Of a stretch of DNA of 64,000 nucleotides, positions 1-8,995 are shown piece after piece. The notes below the pieces were generated by a model. That model did not search any database and was not told where the DNA came from. It worked only from the letters and a program-made list of their open reading frames with translations. How positions within the stretch are numbered: position 1 is the first letter of the stretch; every line of letters begins with the position of its first letter. Source of the DNA: Deltaproteobacteria bacterium (lineage in GTDB: Bacteria; Myxococcota_A; UBA9160; UBA4427); contig JADJOR010000005.1 of the NCBI GenBank assembly GCA_016713665.1, forward strand, positions 372,001 to 436,000, read 5' to 3'. A program made the translations under genes and the position numbers.

Positions 1-24
1 ACCCCGCGCTCGTCGGCCCCGCAG

Positions 25-918
25 ATGAAGGTCGTCGTCCTCGGCACGGGGATCTCGGCCGGCGTGCCCGCCTGGAACGACGGATCGCCCCGGGCGCTGC
101 GCGCGCGGGCCGGCGATCCCGCGATGCCGCGGCGGCGCGGGACGGCCCTCGCCGTGTCGGCGGACGGGGAACGTTATTCGTTGATCGAGGCGCCCTTCCA
201 TCTGGCGGAGACCCTGGCCTCCGATCCGCGTTTCGCCCCCGCCGCGGGGACCCGCAGCGTTCCGATCGACACCCTCGTCCTGACCTGCGCCGAGCTCGAC
301 GCCTGCGCCGGCGCCCTCGCCTTTGCCCGCGGCCTCTCGCTGCGGATCGCCTCTCCGAACGACCTGCGCGACGCCCTCGTCGAGCACGACGCGGGCTTCC
401 GCGCCCTCGAAGCGAGCTGGAGCGGACACGCCTTCGACCGTCCCTTTCCCCTCGACCGCGACGGGAACCTCGAAGCGCGCCTCTTTCCCCTGCCCGGTCC
501 GATCCCCGACGCCCTGCGCGAGCGCGCGCCGAAGGCGGGCCGCGCCCGGGCCGGCGTCCGCATCACCGACCTGCGCACCGGCGCGCGCCTCGTCGTGGCA
601 CCCCGCATCGCCCGCTACGACAGCGCGACCCTGGCCGAGCTGCGCGCCGCCGACGTCCGGCTGGTCGACGGCACCTGCCTCGTCGAAGAGGAGGGCCGGC
701 TGATCCATCCCGGTGTACAGGGAGCGCGCGATCTCGGTCATCTCCCGATCGACGGTCGCGACGGCTCGCTGGTCTGGCTCTCCGGCATGGCCGGCCGCTC
801 GGTCTATCTCCATCTCGCCGCCAGCAACCCCGCCTGCGAAACGGACGGGAAGGACTGGGCGCGGATCCACGAGGCCGGCATCCTCGTCGCCTACGACGGG
901 CTGGAGCTCGCGCTATGA
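25..918 (+). CDS. pqqB: PqqB-like metallo-beta-lactamase-fold protein
   Basis: This 297-residue protein aligns along its length with PqqB, the metallo-beta-lactamase-fold protein of pyrroloquinoline quinone (PQQ) biosynthesis, whose family members oxidise a tyrosine-derived precursor. The family landmarks seen are the N-terminal VVVLGTGISAGVPAWN, the late DLGHLPIDG segment, HLAASNP near residue 270 and the C-terminal VAYDGLEL. The Cys-rich zinc loop that normally follows the N-terminal strand (CNCxxC type) is replaced here by NDGSPRALRAR, and the usual internal DH pair reads LDACAG. Metal binding may therefore be altered. The last codons overlap the start of the PqqD-PqqE gene by four bases, as expected in a pqq operon. 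Only 24 bases precede the ATG, so upstream pqq genes would lie outside the window. The family is clear; catalytic competence is not. Confidence 0.85.
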   Translation: MKVVVLGTGISAGVPAWNDGSPRALRARAGDPAMPRRRGTALAVSADGERYSLIEAPFHLAETLASDPRFAPAAGTRSVPIDTLVLTCAELDACAGALAFARGLSLRIASPNDLRDALVEHDAGFRALEASWSGHAFDRPFPLDRDGNLEARLFPLPGPIPDALRERAPKAGRARAGVRITDLRTGARLVVAPRIARYDSATLAELRAADVRLVDGTCLVEEEGRLIHPGVQGARDLGHLPIDGRDGSLVWLSGMAGRSVYLHLAASNPACETDGKDWARIHEAGILVAYDGLELAL

Positions 919-2421
919 GCACGGAGCGGAACGACGGGAAGCGGGGCGCGCGCGAGGCCGACAAGCCCGGCGCAGGCGCCGCCCCGGCTCCCGGAGCGAA
1001 GTCCACGCGCCTCGCGCTCTCCCGTCATGCCGCGCTGAAGACGCGGAGCGCGGGCGACCTCCTCGTCCTGCCCGAGCGGGCGATCCGGCTCGGGGGCAGC
1101 GGCGGGGAGATCCTGCGCTTCTTCGATCGCGCGCGGACCGCGGGCGAAGTCGCCGCCGCCCTCGCCGCCCGCTACCCGACGAGCGAAGGCCTAGAGGCCG
1201 AGGTCGGCGCCTTCATCGCCCAGATGCGCCGCCTCGGCGCGCTCGTCGAGCCGGGATCCGAGGCGGGCTCGCGCGCGGTCGCGCCGGTAGACACGGGGTC
1301 GAGCGACGCGACGGGCGACGCGATCGTCGCGTCTGCATCCGCGTCTGCACATGCATCTGCGCCCCCTGCCCCGCTCAACCTGATCGCGGAGCTGACCTAT
1401 CGCTGTCCGCTGCAGTGTCCCTACTGCTCGAACCCGATCGATTTCCGGAAGCCGGCGCGAGGCGCTCGACGCGAACGACTGGGGCCGCGTCTTCGAGCAG
1501 GCCGCCGCCCTCGGCGTCGTCCATCTCGGGCTGACCGGCGGCGAGCCGAGCACGCGCAGCGATCTCGAAGCCATCCTCGGCCGCGCGGTCGACGCGGACC
1601 TCTATCCGCATCTCGTGACGGCGGGTCGCCCGCTCACGACGGCCCGCCTCGATGCGATGGCCGAGCGCGGTCTGCGCAGCGTCCAGGTCTCGCTCCAGGC
1701 CGTCGACGCCGAGCGCTCCGACCGCATCGCCGGGACGCCGAGCTTCGACGAGAAGCTCGCGATCGCCCGCCGAACGAGCGAGCTCGGCCTCGCGCTGACG
1801 ATCAACACCGTGCTCCATCGCCACAACCTCGACCAGGTCCCGCGCCTGATCGAGCTCTCGATCGAGCTCGGCGCCTGTCGGCTCGAGCTCGCGAATACCC
1901 AGTTCCACAACTGGGCGCTGCGCAATCGCGCCGCCCTGATGCCGTCGCGCGAACAGCTCGAGACGGCGAGCAAGGCGGTCCAGGCGGCACGGGCGCGGGC
2001 GGAGGCGAAGGGGCTGACGGTGCTCTTCGTCCTGCCCGACTACTACGCCGGCCGGCCGAAGCCCTGCATGGGGGGCTGGGGACGGCTCGCCCTCGTCGTC
2101 GATCCGACGGGCCTCGTCCTGCCCTGCCACGAGGCCTCGGATCTGCCCGGGCTCGAGTTCTGGCGGGTGCCCGAGCGGACGCTCGAAGACGCGTGGCGCG
2201 CGGCGCCCGGCATGCAGGCCTATCGCGGAACGGCCTGGATGGCCGAGCCGTGCCGAAGCTGTCCCGAGCGCGAGCGCGATTTCGGTGGCTGTCGCTGTCA
2301 GGCGTTCCGACTGCTCGGCGACGCCTCGAAGACCGACCCCGCCTGCTCGCTCTCTCCGGACCACGCGATCGTCGTGGGCGCCCGCGACGAACGCGAGGAC
2401 GAGCTCGTCTTTCGACGCTGA
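915..2421 (+). CDS. pqqE: PqqD-PqqE fusion (radical SAM), frameshifted as sequenced
   Basis: The N-terminal part (about residues 30-115) is a PqqD-type peptide-chaperone domain, and a low-complexity linker joins it to PqqE, the radical SAM enzyme that crosslinks Glu and Tyr of PqqA. The cluster motif CPLQCPYC sits at about 1400-1425. One surplus base near 1447-1459 shifts the frame. Reading continues in the next frame as REALDANDWGRVF and runs to the stop at 2421. All later PqqE landmarks are intact: LGLTGGEPS, CMGGWGR, LPCHEASDLPGLEF, CRSCPERERDFGGC and TDPACSLSP. Both halves look under selection, so an assembly insertion error is more likely than a pseudogene. The ATG at 915 overlaps pqqB by four bases, which suggests translational coupling. 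Confidence 0.85.
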
Positions 2422-2445
2422 GCGATCGGCCGGGGTCGATCGTCC

Positions 2446-2473
2446 GTTCGGCGTCGGACGACGCGCGCCGAAC
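2446..2473. terminator. Hairpin between convergent genes
   Basis: GTTCGGCG (2446-2453) pairs with CGCCGAAC (2466-2473) across a 12-base loop. It lies in the 80-base gap between the convergent pqqDE gene and the protease gene. There is no clear U-tract on either strand, so a role as a bidirectional terminator is only plausible. Confidence 0.3.
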
Positions 2474-2501
2474 GCCGAGGATCGAAGCGGGCCGACGCGC
2501 C

Positions 2502-5500
2502 TCAGCGCTCGGAACGACCCGTCGGATGCGTCAACAGCTCGATCACCGACTCGCTCGTGAGCCCGCCCTCGCCGACGGCGCGGACCCGCCAGCTCGAATG
2601 CCGCGGCGACCCGACGGGCAGCAGACCGCGCAGGAAGACGCGCCCCCCCGGCCGCCCCGGATCGAAGACGAGCGCACCAGCCGCCTCGGGCGAAACGCCC
2701 ATCTCGCCCTCGAGCTCGTAGCGCAGGCCCTTCGCCGAGCCGGGATCGGCGTCGAAGACGACCAGGAACGGGACACCCGCCCGCACCGATCGCCGTTCGG
2801 GGAGGCGCAGATCCGGGAGCTCGAGGCCGAGGATCGCAAGGGTCCCGTCGCGTCCATCGGACCACGCGAGCCGATTGCCGTCGATCGACGCCGCCGTCTG
2901 CAGCGCGAGGGCGCCGCCGATGCGCTGCGGCGGACAGCTGCGACTCGGCCATTCGAGCTCGCAGAAGCGCAGCGCCGGCTCCTCGTCGTCGGTGCCCATC
3001 GACCAGACGACGCGCCGGCCCGCGACCGCGATGCCGAGGGCCCGCTCGACGGGCTGGCGATCGGAGACGACGATCGGGTCGCAGCTCGAAGTGGTCGGCT
3101 CGATCGCACAGGCGAGATATTCGACCACCGCCACGAAGCGCCGCGCACAGCTCGGCCGCGGATCGTTCGCGCTGCAGCCCGGCGGGCGGACGAGATCGAT
3201 GTCCACGCGGCTGAACGCGAGCAGGTCGCCAGCGTGTCGCGGCTCGGTCGGCGTGTCGCCGCCCGGAAACTCGATCGTCTCGGGCGTGCAGCCGCCCGCG
3301 CTCTTTCGACCCCTGGAGCGGCCGACGTCGAGTCGACAGCGGATGAAGCGCTGCGCGCTGCTCGCGAGCAGACTCGCACCGTCGAAGGACTGGAGATTCC
3401 AGCCGGTCCCCGCCGCGGGATCGATGAGACCGCGCGGGATGCAGCTCGCGGACACGGGTCCGACGCGACAGCCTTCGACGAAGCGCTCGCCCGACTGTGT
3501 GCGCCCCCAGACGAGCCAGCCCCCTTCGAGGAAGACGGGACCGTAATTGCCCGGCGCGCTGCTCACGACACTCGGCTCGCAGGCGCCCTCGCCCGTCAGG
3601 CGACAGCGCAAGAGGACCTGCTGACCGGTCTCCGTGCGCTCGAGCCACGCGAGCTCGGCGCCGTCGCGAACGGCGTCGCGCTGATTGCCGGGGCGTTCGA
3701 GGACTCGCTCCACGTCCGGTCGGGGTCGCTCGCGCTCGGGAAAACGACCGAGAGCGAGGTCGTGATCGTCGAAGGTCTCGCCGGGATCGGGGACCTGCCA
3801 GACGAGGGCGCGCCCGACGAGCGACGGATTGCCAGCTTCGCCCTCGCCGCGAGAGATGCGAAGCGGCCGATTGCGCTCGACACCGACGAGCGTCAGCTCG
3901 TCGATTCTCCGCCCGTCGAAGAGCCGCCCGCGCACGCGCACGACGTGAGGTCCGTCCTCGACCTCCGCCGCATCCCAGCGCGCGACGAATTCGCCGGGAG
4001 CGGCGTCCGCATACCCGCTGCGTGAACTCGCGTTGCCTGGCGTCCAGACGAGGCTCGAGCGCCCGAACGACTCGAGGGGCTCGAAGACGCGGCCGCTGAG
4101 ACCGCGGGCGATGTCGACTTCGAGGGCCGCGACGTCTCCGCCGAAGGCGCGCCCGCGCAGCTCGAGGAAGCCCGTCGCGGGATCGTGGAGCGCGCCGACC
4201 CGCGGTGAATCGAGCTCGAGGACGGCGTCGGGGACCGGCGCGACGACGAGGGCCAGGACGTCGAGGAGCCCCGGGCCGAACACGGGATCGGGCCCCGGCG
4301 CTCCGAGATCCCGGGCCGTGAGGCGGATCAGCCGGCGCACGTCCCCCGGCTCGAGCTCCGGCCGCAGCCCGCGCAGGAGCGCGACGGCACCCGCGACGTG
4401 CGGCGACGCCATGGAAGTGCCGGCGAGGCGGAGATAGTCGTCGGCGACAATGTAGGCGGGCTCGTTCGAGAACGTGTCCTGCGCGCGCAAGGAGAGGATG
4501 TTTCGACGCGCGACGGGAATCGTGAAGGGCTCCTCCGGTCCACCGCCGGGGGCAACGACGTCGACGAGCCAGCCGCGATTGCTGAATTCGGGGAGGCTCT
4601 CGTCGACACCGATCGCCCCCACGGCGAGGACCCGCGACCCGTTCTCGGGGCTCGTGAAGGCGACGTCCGCGCCTTTGTTGCCCGCGGAGGTGACGACGAG
4701 GGTCCCGAGGGCCTCGACGACCTCGAGGACCTCCTCGGCCAGGGGGTTCGAGGGACACGGCGAGCCGCACGACCAGCTGGCATTGACGACCGCCGCACCG
4801 TTCTCCGCTGCGTAGAGGACGGCCCGCCACAGCACGGAGTCGCTCGCCGGCCCGCTCGCGGGAAAGCCCTTGAGCGCCATGATGCGCGCGCCGGGCGCGA
4901 CGCCGGCGATGCCGATCCCGTTGTCGGCGACGGCGGCGATCGTCCCGGCGACGTGGGTGCCGTGGCCGTTGTCGTCGCTTGGGTCGGAATCGGAGACGTC
5001 GCCGGGATCGTCGTAGTCACCGTCCTCGTTCGCATCGATCGAGCTCGCGAAGTCGAAGCCCGTGAGGTCGTCGACGAGGCCGTTGCCGTCGTCGTCGACG
5101 CCGTTTCGATCGCTCGCATCGGCCCGTCCGTTGCCGTCGAGGTCTTCGCCGGGGTTGACCCAGACGTTGGCCGCCATGTCGGGATGACCGGCGTCGAGAC
5201 CGGTGTCGACGACGGCGACGACGACGCCCTCGCCCCGGGTCGCGGACCAGACCTCGGTCGCCCGGATCGCCGCGAGGCCCCAGAGATCGGCGTAGGGCTG
5301 ACCCCAGCTGCCGGCGCTCGAGAGGAAGGGATCGGGGGCGCCCCCGGTCGGGCTCGCGATCGGAGGCAGACCTGCGCCGGACGGAGGGAGCTCATCGAGC
5401 GCCATCGCGTGGTCGACCTGCACGTATTCGACGTGGGGGTCGGCGGCGAGGTCTTCGAGGACAGCGGCGAGGTCGCCATCGGCCGGGACGGGAACCCGGT

Positions 5501-5975
5501 AGATCGGAGCGAGGTCCGGGAGGGCCTCATCCGGGGCGGTGCTCGAGGGAAGGGTCGAGGGGGAGGCGCCGTGACCCGGCACCGTCCGGGTTGCGGCGGC
5601 CGCCGCGCGGAGGGATCGGGCGGCGCGGCGGCGGCCGCGGAGGGCGGCCCGGCGATCGCTGAGACTCGGGCCGTTCTTTCCTGCGGGAAAGACGGCCCGC
5701 GGGGAGCCAAGGGCGTGGCGGGCGAAGACGTCGTCGAGGGAGGCCGAGCCATCGCGGGCGGCCGACGCAAAGGATCGGCCGGATCGGGCCAGCTGCTCTG
5801 CGCAGGCGTCGACGGCTCCCGGCCCCTCGCTGCGGAGCTTCACGATGAGGGTCGGTCTTCTCCCGGCCTGGGATTCCGCGGGCGCAGCAGTCCCCGGCGC
5901 GGCGACGACGCCCTGCGCGGAGGCCAGACCCAGCAGGAGCACGGCGAAGAGCAAAACGATCCGACCGATTGCCAT
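2502..5975 (-). CDS. Secreted subtilisin-like (S8) serine protease with propeller-like C-terminus
   Basis: A roughly 1157-residue exported protease. The ATG at 5975 is preferred over the in-frame GTG at 6003-6005 because GGAG lies 10 bases upstream and the protein then opens directly with a signal peptide (RIVLLFAVLLLGLASA). A propeptide-like region runs to about residue 195. The catalytic triad is visible: Asp257 in VVDTGLD, His338 in GHGTHVAGT and Ser521 in GTSMASPHVAG, with the oxyanion Asn433 in SAGNKG. An Asp/Gly-rich insert (about 275-335) resembles the calcium loops of this subfamily. The C-terminal 550 residues hold repeated blades such as LVWQVPD, LAWLERT, LVWGRTQ and LAWSDGRDG, like TolB-type propellers. 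Its substrate is unknown. It neighbours the surface-protein island but is transcribed separately. Confidence 0.9.
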   Translation of the reverse strand: MAIGRIVLLFAVLLLGLASAQGVVAAPGTAAPAESQAGRRPTLIVKLRSEGPGAVDACAEQLARSGRSFASAARDGSASLDDVFARHALGSPRAVFPAGKNGPSLSDRRAALRGRRRAARSLRAAAAATRTVPGHGASPSTLPSSTAPDEALPDLAPIYRVPVPADGDLAAVLEDLAADPHVEYVQVDHAMALDELPPSGAGLPPIASPTGGAPDPFLSSAGSWGQPYADLWGLAAIRATEVWSATRGEGVVVAVVDTGLDAGHPDMAANVWVNPGEDLDGNGRADASDRNGVDDDGNGLVDDLTGFDFASSIDANEDGDYDDPGDVSDSDPSDDNGHGTHVAGTIAAVADNGIGIAGVAPGARIMALKGFPASGPASDSVLWRAVLYAAENGAAVVNASWSCGSPCPSNPLAEEVLEVVEALGTLVVTSAGNKGADVAFTSPENGSRVLAVGAIGVDESLPEFSNRGWLVDVVAPGGGPEEPFTIPVARRNILSLRAQDTFSNEPAYIVADDYLRLAGTSMASPHVAGAVALLRGLRPELEPGDVRRLIRLTARDLGAPGPDPVFGPGLLDVLALVVAPVPDAVLELDSPRVGALHDPATGFLELRGRAFGGDVAALEVDIARGLSGRVFEPLESFGRSSLVWTPGNASSRSGYADAAPGEFVARWDAAEVEDGPHVVRVRGRLFDGRRIDELTLVGVERNRPLRISRGEGEAGNPSLVGRALVWQVPDPGETFDDHDLALGRFPERERPRPDVERVLERPGNQRDAVRDGAELAWLERTETGQQVLLRCRLTGEGACEPSVVSSAPGNYGPVFLEGGWLVWGRTQSGERFVEGCRVGPVSASCIPRGLIDPAAGTGWNLQSFDGASLLASSAQRFIRCRLDVGRSRGRKSAGGCTPETIEFPGGDTPTEPRHAGDLLAFSRVDIDLVRPPGCSANDPRPSCARRFVAVVEYLACAIEPTTSSCDPIVVSDRQPVERALGIAVAGRRVVWSMGTDDEEPALRFCELEWPSRSCPPQRIGGALALQTAASIDGNRLAWSDGRDGTLAILGLELPDLRLPERRSVRAGVPFLVVFDADPGSAKGLRYELEGEMGVSPEAAGALVFDPGRPGGRVFLRGLLPVGSPRHSSWRVRAVGEGGLTSESVIELLTHPTGRSER

Positions 5976-6261
5976 CGTGGCGCTTCTCCGAAGTGATCCA
6001 ATCACCCTGACGTGGAGTGGTCGGCTCGAGGGAAAAGTCGTTCAGATTGAATCCATGGTCGTCGAACGTTTCGAGGGGGCGCGTCGGGCGGCGCGCCGGG
6101 ATTCGAGGGACGGGGATCCAAGGGAGCGTCAGATCGAAGACGACGTCCACCGGCCGGAATCGGCCTGCGGCCCTGCGCGAGAAACGGTATCGTGAGCCGC
6201 ACGGATGCCCGCGCTGCTGTACGGCGTCCAGACGATCTCAACGGATCAGGGAGAATCAGAC

Positions 6262-6507
6262 ATGCGGAAGCTTCTGTCGGGTGGCCTCTTCGCAGCCGCC
6301 CTCTTCTACGGGTTCACCGCGAGCGCGGAGAATTCCTGCCAGACCGATCTGAACGGAGACGGGGTCACGAACGAAGCCGACGTGGCGATCCTCCAGGGTT
6401 CGCTCGGCAAGTCCCAGGGCGACGAGGGTTATGTCGCGGCCGCCGACCTCGACGGCTCCGGCAGCGTGACCACCGCCGATTACGGCATCTTCCTGAGCTG
6501 CAACTAG
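6262..6507 (+). CDS. Small secreted dockerin-like protein
   Basis: An 81-residue protein with a short signal peptide (RKLLSGGLFAAALFYGF, cleavage near SAENS) followed by two calcium-binding dockerin-like repeats, DLNGDGVTNEADVAIL and DLDGSGSVTTADYGIF. The ATG at 6262 is chosen because GGGAGA lies 7-12 bases upstream and the signal peptide starts there. It sits 33 bases upstream of a PEP-CTERM gene on the same strand, probably in one transcript. The second repeat closely resembles the last repeat of the protein at 8996-9415, which is part of a mirror-image copy of this gene pair. No cohesin partner is visible in the window, so what the repeats dock to is unknown. Confidence 0.75.
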   Translation: MRKLLSGGLFAAALFYGFTASAENSCQTDLNGDGVTNEADVAILQGSLGKSQGDEGYVAAADLDGSGSVTTADYGIFLSCN

Positions 6508-6540
6508 CAAGAGTTTTTCGACTCGAGAGAGGATCAGGCT

Positions 6541-7257
6541 ATGAAGCTTCGTACGATGTGGCTGGCTCTTGCTTCTTGTTTGTTCGCGGCGTCGACCGCG
6601 AACGCGTTGACGTTCGTCGCGACGACGACGACGACGGGCAATCGGCCCCTCAATGCTCTTCAGGTCGGCGATACGATCACCGTCGGCATCCGCATGGCCA
6701 ACCCGGCCGCCGTCGCGATCTTCGGCATCGGCGCGGGGGCTCAGGGCTGGGACAACGCGGTGACGCAGTTCGTGTCCGCCGAGCTGAACCTCGGCAAGTA
6801 CTTCTGCACCAACGTGGCGTGCACGCTCGGCCTCGACAACGGCGTCTCCTACCCGAACTCGGATGAGAACACGGGCAACTTCCTCGTCGGCCCGACCGAC
6901 GTACAGACCGTGGCGGGGATCGGAAACTACTTCCCGATCGTCCAGGCCATCGCGACGACCGGCCGCGCCGGAGACGGTGCGCGCGATCCCGGCATCGACG
7001 GCGTGGTCGACGGCGGCGACGCCCAGTTCCGCGTCGTCTTCACGGCGCTCGCGGAAGGGACGAGCACGATCACGTTCGGGACGGATCCGAATCCGACGGT
7101 CGGCAACGTCGTCGTGCTCGCGGGCGGCGTCACGGAGCAGGCGACCAACGCAGTCCTCAACATCACGGTCCCCGAGCCGGGCGCGGCGCTCGCGGGCTTC
7201 GGCGCCCTGGGCTTCGCAGTCGCCGCAGCGGGCCTTCGACGCCGGATGTCGAACTGA
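6541..7257 (+). CDS. PEP-CTERM sorting domain protein
   Basis: A 238-residue exported protein: N-terminal signal peptide (LWLALASCLFAASTANA region), a beta-rich domain, and a C-terminal sorting signal from about residue 210 (VPEPGAAL, a hydrophobic helix, then LRRR). This is the tripartite PEP-CTERM signal processed by exosortases at the outer face of the inner membrane. The body is about 70% identical by eye to the product of 8028-8732, sharing stretches such as NPAAVAIFGIGAGAQGWDN and TTGRAGDGARDPG. Two cysteines (CTNVAC) may form a disulfide. It follows a dockerin-like gene and is closed by a strong hairpin terminator. The function of the mature domain is unknown; the exosortase at 9839-11464 is the obvious processing enzyme. 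Confidence 0.9.
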   Translation: MKLRTMWLALASCLFAASTANALTFVATTTTTGNRPLNALQVGDTITVGIRMANPAAVAIFGIGAGAQGWDNAVTQFVSAELNLGKYFCTNVACTLGLDNGVSYPNSDENTGNFLVGPTDVQTVAGIGNYFPIVQAIATTGRAGDGARDPGIDGVVDGGDAQFRVVFTALAEGTSTITFGTDPNPTVGNVVVLAGGVTEQATNAVLNITVPEPGAALAGFGALGFAVAAAGLRRRMSN

Positions 7258-7354
7258 CCGCCTACTCGATTCTCGCCTGAGGGCAGTGTTCATCCGCGCG
7301 ATTTCAGCTCGGAAGGGCTGCATGGACGAGAGCGGCGAAGACGACGAAATCAGA

Positions 7355-7386
7355 AGAGGCTCGGGGGCAACCCCGGGCCTCTTTTG
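7355..7386 (+). terminator. Rho-independent terminator of the PEP-CTERM gene
   Basis: A 12-pair stem (7355-7366 with 7371-7382, one T-G wobble) closed by a GCAA loop and followed by TTTT. It lies about 100 bases after the stop at 7257 and is a textbook intrinsic terminator for the plus strand. Confidence 0.85.
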
Positions 7387-7940
7387 CTTTGGCCCTCGGC
7401 ACTCGACCTCGCTGCTCGAACGGGAACGCGCGACGGTCGGTCCCCTGCATCCCGGAATTGCAGCCACGAGGCGTTGAATGCCTCGACCTCGGAATCCAAC
7501 ATGGGGATTCGACCTCGCGCCGCGTCGCGAGGCTCGACCGCGGTCCAGGCATCCGACGGCGGCCATCGCCAAGCTGGCCGAAGGGCCGACGCGCGGACGG
7601 GGTCCGACGGGAGGACCTGGCCACCGCCTGCCCCGCTCCTGGAGCGACGTCCCCGCCATCGGGGGTTGTGAGGGCGGGAGAGGGGCCGAACGGCTCGCGT
7701 CCGAGCGGCGCGGATGCTCCCGCGGCCGGGCCCCGGCCGAGCGGTGGCGCGATTGCCCCGGCTCACGCGTCGGCTCCCCAGAGACGGGACGCGAGTCGAG
7801 ACGACCGAGGCCCGACAGCAGAAGGTCCGGACACACGGTACGGGGGCTCGACCGTTCGAGTGCCCAGCGTGGGCGCCCGGACTTCTTCCGTGGACGGGTT
7901 CGAGCTCGAGCTCGAGCAGAATCCCCGCTCCAAAATACAA
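7387..7940. other. Non-coding stretch between two convergent terminators
   Basis: About 550 bases lie between the plus-strand terminator at 7355-7386 and the minus-strand terminator at 7941-7972. Several open frames cross it, but their translations are Arg/Pro/Ser-rich, have no recognisable domain and no good ribosome binding site. I see no RNA gene or repeat here. Confidence 0.5.
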
Positions 7941-7972
7941 ATCGCCCTGACCTCCGAAGAAGTCAGGGCGAT
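7931..7972 (-). terminator. Rho-independent terminator of the minus-strand PEP-CTERM gene
   Basis: A perfect 11-pair stem, ATCGCCCTGAC (7941-7951) with GTCAGGGCGAT (7962-7972), and a 10-base loop. On the minus strand it is followed by TTGTATTTTG. It lies 55 bases beyond the stop at 8028. Confidence 0.8.
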
Positions 7973-8027
7973 CTGTTTGCTCAATCCGATCGATCGGGGA
8001 GGATTGTTCCTCCTCGGTCGTCCGCGA

Positions 8028-8732
8028 TTACTGGCGTCGGCCAGCCGCCGCGAGGCCCGCGAGGCCGAGGCCCATCAGGAGGGCCGTGCCCGGCTCCGGA
8101 ACGACGGTCAGCGAGATCAGCGAATTGACCGCCTGCTCGGTGACGCCACCCGCGAGCACGACCACGTTGCCGAGGGTCGGGTTCGCGTTCGTGCCGATGT
8201 TGATCGTCGTGGTGCCCGGGGCGCCCGCGCGGAAGACGATTCGGAACTGCGCGTCGTTGCCGTTGACCACGCCGTCGAGGCCGGGATCGCGCGCGCCATT
8301 GCCCGCGCGGCCGGTCGTCGAGATCGCCTGGACGATCGGGAAGTAGCTCCCGACGCCCGCGACGTTCTGGATGTCGCCCGGACCGACGAGCCAGTTGCCC
8401 GTGTTCTCATCGGCGTTGGGGTACGTCACGCCATTGTCGAGGCCCGTGTTGCACGTCGCCGTCGGGCAGAAGTACTTGCCGAGGCCGAGCTCGGCAGACA
8501 CGAACTCCGCCACCGAGTTGTCCCAGCCCTGCGCGCCAGCGCCGATACCGAAGATCGCCACCGCAGCCGGGTTCGACATCCGGATGTTGATGGTGACCAC
8601 GTCACCGGTCTGGAGCAAGTCGAGGGCCCGGCCCGAATCGACCGACGTCGTCGTAACGAACGTCAGAGCGCTCGCAGCCGAAGCCGCGAACAACATCGCC
8701 ACAGAGGCGAGTACAGAAGTAAACAGCCGCAT
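8028..8732 (-). CDS. PEP-CTERM sorting domain protein (paralogue)
   Basis: A 234-residue exported protein with a signal peptide (LFTSVLASVAMLFAASAASA) and a C-terminal exosortase signal (VPEPGTAL, hydrophobic helix, GRRQ). The ATG at 8732 is preferred over the one at 8741 because AAGGAG ends 10 bases upstream of 8732 and only one base from 8741. The central domain is a clear paralogue of the 6541-7257 product, with shared blocks such as NPAAVAIFGIGAGAQGWDN, GNVVVLAGGVTEQA and YFPIVQAI. It lies downstream of a dockerin-like gene on the same strand, mirroring the plus-strand pair. The copies have diverged along their whole length, so the duplication is not recent. Confidence 0.9.
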   Translation of the reverse strand: MRLFTSVLASVAMLFAASAASALTFVTTTSVDSGRALDLLQTGDVVTINIRMSNPAAVAIFGIGAGAQGWDNSVAEFVSAELGLGKYFCPTATCNTGLDNGVTYPNADENTGNWLVGPGDIQNVAGVGSYFPIVQAISTTGRAGNGARDPGLDGVVNGNDAQFRIVFRAGAPGTTTINIGTNANPTLGNVVVLAGGVTEQAVNSLISLTVVPEPGTALLMGLGLAGLAAAGRRQ

Positions 8733-8953
8733 CTTTACCATTCTCCTTAATTTTGAGCTTCTGCCCCTGTGGCTTCTGCTCTCATTCGTGGCCTCGCTCT
8801 TTGCTTCCGACGGTCGCCCGAGGCAGACGACCTTCTTCTTCTCCGAGCCTCGAGCTTCTCAGCTCCGGCCACTCTCATCTCATACTTTGCAATCTTGATC
8901 TTTCGATCCGAGTCTCGAAAGCGACCGGTCGAAGTCGACCGGCTGCTCGGAAC

Positions 8954-8979
8954 CTGCCCGGCTCCGAAGAGCCGGGCAG
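8954..8979 (-). terminator. Hairpin after the second dockerin-like gene
   Basis: CTGCCCGGCTC (8954-8964) pairs perfectly with GAGCCGGGCAG (8969-8979) and, on the minus strand, is capped by a stable TTCG tetraloop. It starts 16 bases after the stop at 8996. The run of T residues is poor, so it may act as an attenuator or a 3' stabiliser rather than a full terminator. Confidence 0.55.
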
Positions 8980-8995
8980 ATTCCTCAAATCGCCA

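Noticed and set aside
1375..4830. A very long minus-strand open frame of over 1100 codons
   Set aside because: It runs antisense to pqqE and out of frame through the protease gene; the translation is Arg/Ala/Gly-rich without domains, typical of shadows in GC-rich DNA.
6155..6180. Possible sigma-54 element upstream of the first dockerin-like gene
   Set aside because: The GG and GC dinucleotides are 11 rather than 10 bases apart and the rest of the consensus is poor.
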